A stretch of 64,000 nucleotides of DNA, from positions 744,001 through 808,000 of the forward strand of contig JAPEUQ010000004.1 of the NCBI GenBank assembly GCA_027946365.1, read 5' to 3'. A program made the position numbers and the translations under genes. The notes beneath the pieces are model-generated. The model was not told the DNA's origin. It saw only the letters and a list, made by a program, of their open reading frames with translations, and did not search any database. This DNA is from Kalmusia sp. IMI 367209. Taxonomy: Eukaryota > Ascomycota > Dothideomycetes > Pleosporales > Didymosphaeriaceae. Shown one piece after another: positions 11,642 through 21,280 of this stretch (the first letter of the stretch is position 1; each line of letters begins with the position of its first letter).

Positions 11642-13521
11642 CTACTCCTCTGGGTCGCGCCCGTGCCTGAACTTCATGTTTTGAAGATACTCTTCCTCCG
11701 TCTCAACATCGAATTCGATAGGTTGAGTAATGGGAACCATTGATATCTTTTTCTCTTCACATTGCTTCAAGCGTCGTGCGGTGGCAGGCTTGCTTTTGTT
11801 TATGCTATAGATCTTGATGCGGCTACGAGACGGTTAGTTCCGCTCCTTCATACGGAAATACCCTGAGCGAGCCCGGGGTCCGGGAATATCTTACTGGCAC
11901 GAGGATGTCACATGAAGATCCCAGTTCCTGGTCCGTGATTAGCGACTTGCGTAAACACAAGGGAGGCTTGCATACCATGCACTCCGCACATATGTAGGCT
12001 GCGTCTAGAAGGAAACGTCAGCACGTAGAACACGCCACAGCGATATAGGGCGAGGAGACTTGCATTCAGAGCATTATCCCAGGTGCGCACGCAGAACTCG
12101 AGCCAGCCTTCGGCATCAACCGGCATCTCATATTCCCACACTCGCCACGCGTAGTATATCTTCTTGCTCATCTTATCAAAAGGCACCTCGTACCATATGC
12201 TTCCCCCGTCACCACTGACCTCGACCCGTTCGGGCCAACCACTCCCGCTGTACGCCCATCCAGTCAGTTTAATTTTACCGTCGTGGATGATCTGATCGTG
12301 GTTGAGTGGCGTCATGATGGCACTCGACACCGGCATCGTCTGGATACTGAAGCCGTTACTGTAGGTATTGTTATGCTTTCCAATCTGTGGACTATAGTAA
12401 AGGTACTCTTTCATCTGCACCGGTGCCAAACTAGGCTGTCCGATGACGTTAATTTTGTAGAGCCACTTACAGCTTCGAGCTCCAATGAACCCAAAGACGA
12501 CAACACGCAGTGGATACCCATGGATCCTTGGTAAGGGTTTACCGTTCATTTCCCAAGCAAGCATGACTTCGTGGATTTTGACCTTGCGCCATGGAACGGA
12601 CACGACATAGTTGAATACCTGTCCTTTCTTGAAGTAGGTATCGGCGCCGAAAAATTCCACGTGTTTCCCACCTTCTTTGAGCCCACCACAGTACTTGATG
12701 ACTTTCTTGAGACTCACTCCTGTCCAGCGTGCTGTCCCAATGGCACCTTCGCCCCATGGTGCATTAATGAGCTCATCACCGTCACCAGGATACTCATGGA
12801 TTTGTTCGATGCGGCGAGTACCAGAGCACTGTAATGAGGCCGTTTTGGTCATACGTGGGAAGATTGACTCGTCTTGCAAATCCTTGAGCGATATCCTTCT
12901 GGGATTGTTGACCATGCCATCGACTTCGAAGAAGAACTTATCGGCATCGATTTCAGGAATACCGCCGTGATTGCGCACGAAGAAATCCTCGTTGGGAGTG
13001 ATTTCGGTCTGCGTAGTCAGTTGAGGTTTCTGAGTAAGGTTTAAATGTGCATACCTTTACTAACCTGTCCTAAACTCAGTCAGCGTACGTTTGTATGGGG
13101 TGTGTCTCGAACACTTACTCTAGGAGGCTCGCCATTATACGGGAATTGTAATACATGTATCATGTCTGGGCTCTTCTCTTTCTGTACGTACTTCCAGGAG
13201 ATGTCAGGAATGTTTTTTAGTGTAGAACCCATCGCATAGTGATAATATTTCCATCGTACGCCTTCCAAGATAGGATTCGTCTTTGGTAATGGTTTGAATT
13301 GGAACTCCGGGGGCACCGGAAAGTCATAAGCCGAAAGAATCTCAGCGGCCTGTTTCTTCTTCTCAGGATACTACAGTTTCATCAGCGATATTAGTGACTG
13401 CAAATGGTTCAATCACCTTTTCCCACTCTATGTAACCGTTCCAACCATCCAACTCCTCAGGGAAATGAGGCTCTTGGCCTTGAATTCGAAACGGGTGGTG
13501 GTCTGGTTCCGCAGGAGCCAT
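11642..13521 (-). CDS. sulfite oxidase-type molybdopterin oxidoreductase
   Basis: Six exons on the minus strand: 13521-13417, 13370-13119, 13029-12064, 12004-11976, 11927-11895 and 11822-11642. The product is 521 aa. The oxidoreductase molybdopterin domain (about residues 110-300) carries the expected Mo-ligand Cys at about 187 in SLQCSGTRR. The C-terminal Mo-co dimerisation domain runs to the end (GWAYSGSGWPERVEVS, SSCHRIKIYSIN). There is no cytochrome b5 domain, as in other fungal and plant-type enzymes. The reaction is sulfite to sulfate. Intron 3 begins GC (AAT|GCAAGT) and ends TTCTAG, so it is a GC-AG intron; exons 4 and 5 are only 29 and 33 nt, but restore TQPTYVRSAW and NWDLHVTSSCH. 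The 3' end of exon 2/intron 2 junction is the least certain. Confidence 0.93.
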
Positions 13522-14288
13522 ATTTAATTGTGAATATGTTCAGTGGCTGTTGTGATGTGATTTCAAGTTCACTGCGAATGGGCCATAAGTGATACGGAAA
13601 TATGCTATCTTTCATGCTTGATTTTGTAGCTAGTGATGATTCGTCATAATATTGCACGACGTAGGCGGGATGCAGCTTGCATGTATGTCATCAATCATTC
13701 CCATACTACTGGTCCGGATGGAGCGGCCGCTGTTAGTAGACCAGGGACAGCTGTGCATGTTGGCACGTATCACAATGATGGTTAGTCGTGTAGCTTTCGC
13801 AGGGATCGTGGACGACCCAATGACAGCGTTGTTATATCCGAAAACGATCCGAAAACGGATACACGGCGGAGAAAAGTCGCAAACCGCTTGGAGTATACCC
13901 TTTGATCATGCAGCATTGCACTTGCTAGTAATCATATCGAGAGGATTGCTAACAATGACCGCGCGGATTCAGGGTAGTCGTCTGGGTGCTCCGAGGACTT
14001 CTTTGTGATGTACGTCATGACAAGACGGAAATGTACCTAACTCCGGTAGCGTAGAAGCAAGCCCTGTCTCGTTCAAATCTAGAAAGACATAAAATGGAGA
14101 AAATGATAACGTGGGAGGTGATAGCGGCTCGCTCCTTGTTGACATCTAGAAATGACGGATTGAGCTTGGTTAATTTCTCTGAAGACTATATCGCAGTGTG
14201 GCTAGTTGCACCGATGTTACTTCTGCTTGAATGTGTTTACCTTGACAGCTCTCCTTCAGAGGTCCTAATAGTGAACTACATTTACGTT
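13522..14288. other. intergenic
   Basis: Between the start of the sulfite oxidase gene and the stop of the P450 gene, both on the minus strand. No supported gene seen. Confidence 0.5.
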
Positions 14289-15991
14289 TTAATTTTTCTC
14301 GTTACCATGCTCATCCTGATCCCCGAGCATAACTGCATGCTCGCTCTCACTCAACTTCCATGCCCACTTGACACCCTCATCATCCGCTCTCCTCCGAATC
14401 TCAACATCGATATCAAAGTCCGGAGCGGGAACGTTCGTCGTCATCTCAGCGTTTAATGAGGTTGGGATGATCCACTTTCCATCCTTGGGAATAATTTCGA
14501 ACCTCAACAGTAGCATAGCCGCAAACGCAAGTAATTCAGTTGTGACAAAGTGACGACCAGGACAAAGTGTTGTGCCGCCCCCGAAAGAACGAAAAGATAC
14601 GTTGTTCACACGTGGGCGAGTCTTGTCTGTGAAGCGGTCGTAACAATACTCTTCCGCATCTGCACCCCAGCGCTCGTGGTCGAAATGTTGGGACACCAAA
14701 GGCATGAAGATGAGCGCGTCTTTTTTAAGGAGATATTTTCCATCCAATAAATGGTCCTCTGCCACGCCTCGTACGCCGGTTCCTATAGCTTCCAATCGAA
14801 GAACCTCTCTAAATGCCGAATGCAATAGTGGACATGCGGCTTTTAGCGCAGTAATATCGACCGTCCGCAGTGCATTGCCATCTCCATCATTGCCATGCAC
14901 AACCTGTGCAAGGACTTCTTCACGACACGTATCGAATACTTTGCGATCTGAATATAGATGGAGTACGAACCAAAATGCTGCTGGCAGGGTGTTTCCAAGT
15001 ACTGCGATGCCGGTTCCGGCTGTGAGATACGCGATGTCAAGCAGTGGAAACCCGCGCTCGGAGTAGTATTTGAGCGAATTTCGAGTGAGGCCAAAGCTCC
15101 GCTGGTGTCCGCCCTGCTCATAGTACTTCTCAAAAGTGCGTCCTAGGGAGTCGCAAGCCACGACACTGTCTTTTGCGAACCATTTCAGTCCTTTAACCAG
15201 TTTAGGTACCCCATTGAAAAATGTCCTAGCAAGCATTAACACACCATTGTAAAAGCTAGTAAGAGACTATACAGACCAGTAGTTCTTGCGTACGGAACTG
15301 TCACGATACGGATTTGCAGGACCATAAACTCCTTCGGTGGTTGGGATGATGATTACCTCTTTTATCCATTCAAACAACTTGACAGCATCCGTTTGAGAAT
15401 TTTCACGTGGCCACCCTTCCATCGTTTCTTCCAAAGATTTGAGCATTATTTGATTCATTTGATCTAGATGCTTCCCTGGAGCTAGAGATTTGAACTGCTC
15501 GTGTCCTGGACTGGGCATATGAGCTGGTCCAGTGCGCCAAGCATCGGCTTCTCGCTTTTGGAGCTCTTGACTAGTTAAACTAAGCGGCAAGAGTTTGTGA
15601 GAGAAGCCATCTTCGACGGCTTGGAAACTGAGTATCCTGTATTGTCGTTGTACAGCGCTGATGAGCTGAGGATCGTTGATCACGTAGATCCTTTGACCTG
15701 GAAGACGAAGCGTAAAGATCGGAAGCTTCGCGTACCACTTCCTATCGATTGTCAACGCTGTACCAAGGAAAAATTTACATTGTAGAATGCAAATATGAGA
15801 GAGTTCTACCTTAGATAGGCGAAATATGTGTGTTTCGAAAGGCCAATTGCGGGCGTGATATAAGGTATCTGATTTTCGACGGCAGGGGGCTCGCTGCGAT
15901 CTTGCGTCGCGCGCAGGTGCAGTTGAAGGGCGATATACAAGACAGCTAGTCCTAATCCCGCGACAGCGAGATAGCCAGATGTCGAAGCCAT
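14289..15991 (-). CDS. cytochrome P450, CYP7/CYP8-like
   Basis: Three exons: 15991-15810, 15741-15277 and 15225-14289, with introns of 68 and 51 nt; 527 aa. An N-terminal membrane anchor (GYLAVAGLGLAVLYIALQL) is followed by a proline-containing hinge and the P450 fold. The K-helix ExxR is at about 356 (REVLRLEA) and the heme-binding loop is FGGGTTLCPGR, with the Cys ligand at about 437. The I-helix reads GNTLPAAFW instead of the usual (A/G)Gx(D/E)T(T/S), as in CYP7/CYP8 (bile-acid hydroxylase/prostacyclin synthase) families, so classical Thr-assisted oxygen activation may not apply. The substrate is unknown. An apparent in-frame TAG between exons 2 and 3 lies inside the second intron. An upstream in-frame ATG at 16018 would add nine residues. 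Confidence 0.9.
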
Positions 15992-17357
15992 TATTCTTTC
16001 GTAGGACAGTTGTGTCACAATGTGGACTATTTTGTCTCAATGTGGTGTGGGTGTCCAATCGTCCAGTATCGAATTAATATCCTGGGAGGCCTCGTTTGCT
16101 GACACACGTGATGCTTAGTCAGCTTTGGTTCGCGCTTGCCAGATTCATTTCTATCATCCTTCAGCACGATTGGCACTGTCTTGCCTCCAATGAGGCTAAC
16201 GTAAACAATCTATGCTGTCCATGGGCGAGCAATGCGGTATGTACGGATAAATAACAATCCGGTCGACTCTTGACCGTAACGTGCACGTAGGCATAATGCA
16301 AAGAGGTCTCATGAAGTTACGTCACAGCAACATCTTATGAAGCATCCTTTGACTCGCTCTATATCTTATGAGGCATTCAGGGCTTTTGCATATCCCATTA
16401 GAGATAGCGCATCTTCAACTACCACCGCGCAACCACCTGTTACAAAATACGAATATTCTTATTATCTGATAGATGCGACTCGATTTCTCTACATCCTTCA
16501 CCAAAGGTCGGATTGCAATTACGCATTTGAAGCATCATTCTTAGGTCAAATTAATTGAAAGATACCTATATATAATTGCTGGTCATTCTGCAAACACAAA
16601 TGAACAAGACATCAACAGACACGAATGTGGCCTTTACGTGACAGAGCGGCAACAGAATATATCATGGGTGAACAAGAGATTGCATTGGCCTCAAAAACGA
16701 CAACTCCAACCCCAAGACCAAACAAGTGCACAAACCACATACAGGTAAATAGAGATTTTCGGTATCTATTGCAAGTTGGAAATGAAGATTATGTAGATCT
16801 ACGCGAGACCCAATACTTGAGCTAGGCTAGTACGCTCATAGTATAGTATGGCCAGCTTGCAATGGAGCCCGGCCTCAAAGTTATCAGACTACGATACTTT
16901 CCCTGCTCAATTGTAGGGATTGATAGAATGAAAATGAACGTCATTTTACAAGATCCTAGATTTCGCGGGGGCTAGCCTCATATTACGTGGAGGAGTAGGC
17001 GCAATGGTCCTGGCTATGTCCGAAAAGAAGGTACAAAAAAAGGATGTTTGGGTAATAGAGATGTGGGACTCTATATTAGATAGAACGTAGGCATACGGAA
17101 TTCAATCTGCTTCGAGTACTTATCGGAACCAAAAAATAGAGGGCCCAGATTCAGTAAACACCCAAATTAAGTTTTGAACAAAGCGTGGGAATATTCTGGA
17201 CCCCTAAACTGCAGCCGCAAACGGCGGCATTACCACACTCTCAGAATACCGTACTGTCTCAGCTTATTCTTTGTTATAATCCGAAGACTAACACGACAGC
17301 TTTTTCTCAAACCTACCCAATCCCTCATCCACTCCGAAGACACACACATAAACGATC
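15992..17357. other. intergenic, AT-rich
   Basis: 1.37 kb separating the minus-strand P450 gene from the next plus-strand gene. The middle part is AT-rich with short poly-A and poly-T tracts. No gene, repeat or RNA supported. Confidence 0.5.
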
Positions 17358-18083
17358 ATGACCCAAACAACATTCCAACGCCCACAAAATGCACTCTCCA
17401 ACTCCCCGTCAGGTATTTGCTACACAGGACTCGGTTGCTTCCCTCTCGGCCATCACACCACGCCCTCCAAGATCAACGACCTCATTCAATTCCTCCAATC
17501 CCTTCGCACACGCAAGATGCTGCAACTTATTCCACCCGCCAAAATTGACGACATAAAAGCCCATTTGGTGCCTTTGCAAGCGGCACAGTGCTTTTGGGCG
17601 CACCATGCACGCGACGCGCCGCAGCGTCACGCCGTCCACGAGCTGCTGGAAATGCTGGACAAGAAATCAATTGAACTACAAATCTACATCTTCCCGGACT
17701 CAGCTCGGCTGACGAGCGCAGCACCTGTAATATGGGGTCTATACGAATTTGACAACCACACGCACACAACCTACATCTACATCTCAGCCAAACAACCCGA
17801 TCTCGCAGGTACGGTGCTACACACTTTCATGTCTTCGCGTCAAATTTCTCGGCTCCAGTGCTTCCTAGCTGAATATGTGCTCGCGGACCAGGCGGAGAGG
17901 TTGACTGAAGATTGGGAATTGCCGGAGCGGTTGCAGGAGGACATCGAGATGCTGCGGAGGGATGAGCTGCAGGCACTGGGGGAGCGGTTGAATAATGAGA
18001 AGGGGTTGGAGGCGCCGATTTTATTGGCGAAGTTGGCAGGCTTATGCGAGGAGTTATTGGAGAAGGAGAAGGAGCCGATATGA
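17358..18083 (+). CDS. uncharacterised protein
   Basis: Single exon, 241 aa, starting MTQTTFQRPQNALSNSPSG. No known domain recognised. The N-terminal part includes a Cys/Gly segment (GICYTGLGCFPLG), the middle has a possible beta-rich core (IYIFPDSARL, TTYIYIS), and the C-terminal 70 residues form a charged, probably helical region (LPERLQEDIEMLRRDELQAL). The coding pattern is good and the frame is uninterrupted. A cytosolic protein is likely, as there is neither a signal peptide nor a membrane segment. Confidence 0.65.
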   Translation: MTQTTFQRPQNALSNSPSGICYTGLGCFPLGHHTTPSKINDLIQFLQSLRTRKMLQLIPPAKIDDIKAHLVPLQAAQCFWAHHARDAPQRHAVHELLEMLDKKSIELQIYIFPDSARLTSAAPVIWGLYEFDNHTHTTYIYISAKQPDLAGTVLHTFMSSRQISRLQCFLAEYVLADQAERLTEDWELPERLQEDIEMLRRDELQALGERLNNEKGLEAPILLAKLAGLCEELLEKEKEPI

Positions 18084-18352
18084 TGCGTCAAGTATAGTAA
18101 AAGGTTCGAATATCTGATGAGAGCATCGCGAGAAAACTAGGGTCAAGAAACCAGAATAAAACGTGATCGCTAATAACGCTAGACAGACCCAAGTGTTCGC
18201 TGGATGCTCGATGGAGCCCACCATTTGGAACGCCATGATGTCCCACCCATTATATTTTAATATGCCAGGAAAAGATGTATGCGAAATGGGGAAAATGGGT
18301 AGACCGTCCGTGAAGACCAATTCGGGGAGCAGGGTCTAAAGCAGGACTGTCC

Positions 18353-19060
18353 TCATGATGAGCTCTGTTTCTGACCTCCAGATCGTATTTCAATCTTCCG
18401 AGGCTTTCTCTTGCCCTGCGCGTCAGCGTTTCCATCTCCTGACGTTTCGCTGTCCAAACCCTTCTTTTCACGCTCCTCAGCCAGCAAATCGGCAGCTTGC
18501 CGTAGAGCCTTAGGGTCTGGTACCGCATCTTCGTCATTCGGTGAGCCCTCTTGAGCAGGCTGTTCGCCTTCTTTCTTCTCGTCCTTTTTGCCATCCTTCT
18601 TATCATCTTTTTTTCCACCTCCAGTTGCAAGAGATCCGAGTTTGATAAATGGCCCATGTATTGCACCAACGCCAGCACCTGTCAGAGCACCTAGCCCCGT
18701 CATAGGTATCGCCGTCACGCCTCCAACTACCGTACCCACAAGCGTGCCGACACCCGCGCTGACAGCGCCTCCAATACCTGCGCCACCTATTGTACCCTGG
18801 AAAGCGCCACTTTGCAGCATGCGTGCCTTCTTGGAGTTGCCATGCGCCTCCTTCTCCTTGTTGTATGCGTCGGTAAGCATTTTCTCGCGCTTCTTCGGGT
18901 CGGTGAACGTCGAGGCCGTTTCTCTGAGCTTGTTCGCCATACCCTGGGCGGCTATAGCCTTCTCGGCGGCCGCCGCAGCTTCTTTGAGGCGGTCTTCATC
19001 TGGGAGATCTTTGGGAATTTGTTCTTCGGTGTGAACCGAGTCAGCCTTGGGAGAGGCCAT
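18353..19060 (-). CDS. glycine-zipper domain protein
   Basis: 235 aa from the ATG at 19060 (MASPKADSVHTEEQIPK). The frame stays open upstream to 19294, but that extension has no domain content. An N-terminal charged helical region (DRLKEAAAAAEKAIAAQG) precedes a glycine zipper of about 50 residues (GTIGGAGIGGAVSAGVGTLV and following), with repeated GxxxG spacing that can insert into or pack against membranes. A Lys/Asp-rich linker (KKDDKKDGKKDEKK) and a charged tail follow. Glycine-zipper proteins of this layout are common and mostly unstudied in Pezizomycotina. Function is unknown; membrane association is inferred from the zipper. Confidence 0.75.
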   Translation of the reverse strand: MASPKADSVHTEEQIPKDLPDEDRLKEAAAAAEKAIAAQGMANKLRETASTFTDPKKREKMLTDAYNKEKEAHGNSKKARMLQSGAFQGTIGGAGIGGAVSAGVGTLVGTVVGGVTAIPMTGLGALTGAGVGAIHGPFIKLGSLATGGGKKDDKKDGKKDEKKEGEQPAQEGSPNDEDAVPDPKALRQAADLLAEEREKKGLDSETSGDGNADAQGKRKPRKIEIRSGGQKQSSS

Positions 19061-19328
19061 CGAGGGGAAGCGAATATCGTGGATTGCGAATAACAGCGAG
19101 GGTATCGAGACTGTTGCGAGAACTGGGTATAATGTGGTTGGTAGATATCTGGAGGCTGTGAAGTTTTGGGGACGCGGGGCGTGCTTTGCAACGCTTGACG
19201 TCACTGGCGGCACGCGGAGCCCCCACAAGGTTCTTGAATGTTGACTGTGTACAACGCTCGACCGTTCGTCATGCCATATGTCTGCTGATTCCATTATGAC
19301 CTACTCTACATCCGCATTGCGTCCCAGC

Positions 19329-19766
19329 TTACTCCGCAGCCGATTTCGCATCTTCGGCGGCCTTCAACGTCTCCATGCGCAGCTGATTGCGCTTTCCCAG
19401 TATCCTCAATGTGTTCCTTCGCTCAATATCCGTCATCTGCTCCCAATTTGCGATGCGACTCAGCGTTCCGTCACGGTTGACGACCATGGGGCCTAAGTGG
19501 TCGAGCTTCACGGCATTGCCGCTGCTCACGTCGAGCTCCACAGCTTTAGTATCGGACGGTGGCTCAGGCAAGGGCAGAGGCTGGTCATCGGGATGCCCTG
19601 CCTCATTCGCATTCTGCGGATTTGTAGTCGATGTCGAGTTCGGTGTGTTCTCCGTCGCCATTGTTCGATAGGGAGTGATGTTGAGGTAACAGTTTGAAAT
19701 TAATGCGCGGCTTTGAAGGTGCTGTCTCAGGAACGAAGGACGTAAGAGACGCAAATTGGATTTCAT
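19329..19766 (-). CDS. short fungal protein with DHLGPMVVNRDGT motif, possible mitochondrial leader
   Basis: 145 aa. The first 36 residues (MKSNLRLLRPSFLRQHLQS and following) are Arg-rich, Leu-rich and lack acidic residues, as in a mitochondrial presequence; a second ATG follows at residue 36 (TMATENTP), which could give a cytosolic form. A Pro-rich linker is followed by the compact block DHLGPMVVNRDGTLSRIANW, then a basic helix (ERRNTLRILGKRNQLR). From memory this block recurs in short proteins of many ascomycetes, but I cannot name the family. The protein lies 268 bp upstream of the glycine-zipper gene on the same strand. Confidence 0.75.
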   Translation of the reverse strand: MKSNLRLLRPSFLRQHLQSRALISNCYLNITPYRTMATENTPNSTSTTNPQNANEAGHPDDQPLPLPEPPSDTKAVELDVSSGNAVKLDHLGPMVVNRDGTLSRIANWEQMTDIERRNTLRILGKRNQLRMETLKAAEDAKSAAE

Positions 19767-20033
19767 GACTGGCCCACTCTGCTGACAAGAGCCATCATGT
19801 ACCTGGACTGGAAGAGCTGGCGATGTTTGAACAAGATTCCTCAGGGTCTTTTAGAATTGTCACCGAATGCGCTAGCCGATATGCTGACTAATCATATTAT
19901 CATAGGGCGGGCAATTGTCATAGTCTATTGACTACTAACGGTCGTGTAGTTCGTTCTCTAGGGGAAAACAGCGGATGAGAAACATTTGTACACAGGTTCT
20001 CTTCCTCATGTACTAGTGTTGCATCAAACCCTC

Positions 20034-20702
20034 TTAATGCCTAGATCTGGTCCTTGCCCTTCCCCCGCTATATACACCCCTCAGTACATCGAAGACAATC
20101 CACATCCAAAACATCTTAATATATCCCCAAACCCACCTCTTCGTCGATGCCGGCGTAATAGGCCAACCGCCCGCCCACAATGCACCCAGTACCCCCAATA
20201 CCACCGCCCTTCTCATATACTCGAGGCCCGGAATAGCCGCCACAAGCAATAAGCCCACCTCGACCGCTGTGTACATGTAATACTTCCGCGGATCATATAC
20301 GAACACGATCTCTGAGTTCGTCCTATCGATTCGACCGTTACGGATCGTGTCGCCCTGAGCGAAAGGGTTCGGGTAAGCTATCACGACTGGATGCGCGAGG
20401 CTGGATAGCTTGAATTGGAAGTAGAGCGCCCCGAGGAGCACGAGACCGCCGACGAATTGGTCGATGAGGAAGGCACCTTCCATAGGGCCCATCAGCCAAG
20501 CTAAGGGGCTAAAGGGAAGGGCTGTCGTATATAGAAGTGCGATGATCGGAACCGAGATGCATTGGTGAAGCAGGACGGATGACGACGATGCGGGTAATGA
20601 GGACGAAGAAGAAGACGAGGCAGACGTGTTCCAAGGGAACGAAGACGGTTTGCCCCAAGCGCCGGCAGTACCGGCGTTGGAGGCTTGAGCCGGGTTTGGC
20701 AT
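20034..20702 (-). CDS. multi-pass membrane protein, unknown function
   Basis: 222 aa, single exon, starting MPNPAQASNAGTAGAWGK. A Ser-rich N-terminus is followed by about four or five hydrophobic segments: ISVPIIALLYTTALPFS, GAFLIDQFVGGLVLLGALYF, MYTAVEVGLLLVAAIPGLEY, VVLGVLGALWAGGWP and WVWGYIKMFWMWIVFDVL. The C-terminus is Arg-rich. No family was recognised; length and topology are like small ER or Golgi membrane proteins. The last hydrophobic segment is unusually rich in Trp and Met. Confidence 0.7.
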   Translation of the reverse strand: MPNPAQASNAGTAGAWGKPSSFPWNTSASSSSSSSLPASSSSVLLHQCISVPIIALLYTTALPFSPLAWLMGPMEGAFLIDQFVGGLVLLGALYFQFKLSSLAHPVVIAYPNPFAQGDTIRNGRIDRTNSEIVFVYDPRKYYMYTAVEVGLLLVAAIPGLEYMRRAVVLGVLGALWAGGWPITPASTKRWVWGYIKMFWMWIVFDVLRGVYSGGRARTRSRH

Positions 20703-21280
20703 CTTATTGGAGAGAACAGAAATTTGGGTGTGCAGGTGAATTTAATCAAGAAAATGTCCCCTGTGGAAAATATTTCGAGAGCAGAAAGTGTAAGGCACCC
20801 GAGATGCTTCAGGGTGCCTAATATACACACATCTATTGTAGAGGCGCGGCACAGACCATTTCCATGGTTGCCTTGCAGATAGCACGCTCCTTCGGAAACG
20901 TTTACAGAACACCGTCTCAATCTGAGACAGCGCCGCGGCTCGCCTGGGGCGGACTGCCTTGTAGTAGTCTAGGTATACGACTCCACGACGCATTGGTATT
21001 ATAGTGTCATTTTCGTCACCTTCTTTGTTAGGCGTGAACTGCGACTAAGCCACAATCAACAACCTTGAAGAAAATCCTCGCATATATTCAGGCTATCTTG
21101 GTCAGAGTACAGTGTTGGGGAAACCATGCTCCTATTCTCTTTGATAATGATAATGATAAATACTCAGTTGCCTCGCGCCATACTGGACCGTTGCTATGGT
21201 TTCGACTAAAAGACGTGATGTCGAACAATTCATCAGCTGCATCTTTCAGATGAGCAGCTTCTTGAATGGATTTATTATAT
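20703..21280. other. intergenic with a 15-bp palindrome
   Basis: Holds the promoter of the membrane protein gene (minus). GTCTCA-ATC-TGAGAC at 20914-20928 is a perfect 6-bp inverted repeat with a 3-nt centre, about 210 bp upstream of that start. It could be a protein-binding site or chance. No gene seen. Confidence 0.4.

Noticed and set aside
15226..15276. In-frame TAG splitting the P450 gene, suggesting a pseudogene
   Set aside because: A 51-nt GT-AG intron with a GTTAAT branch-like site removes it and restores a Trp codon and the family pattern; the gene is read as intact.
15992..16058. Longer N-terminus of the P450 gene from upstream starts
   Set aside because: The membrane anchor follows directly after the ATG at 15991; longer versions add only short polar sequence.
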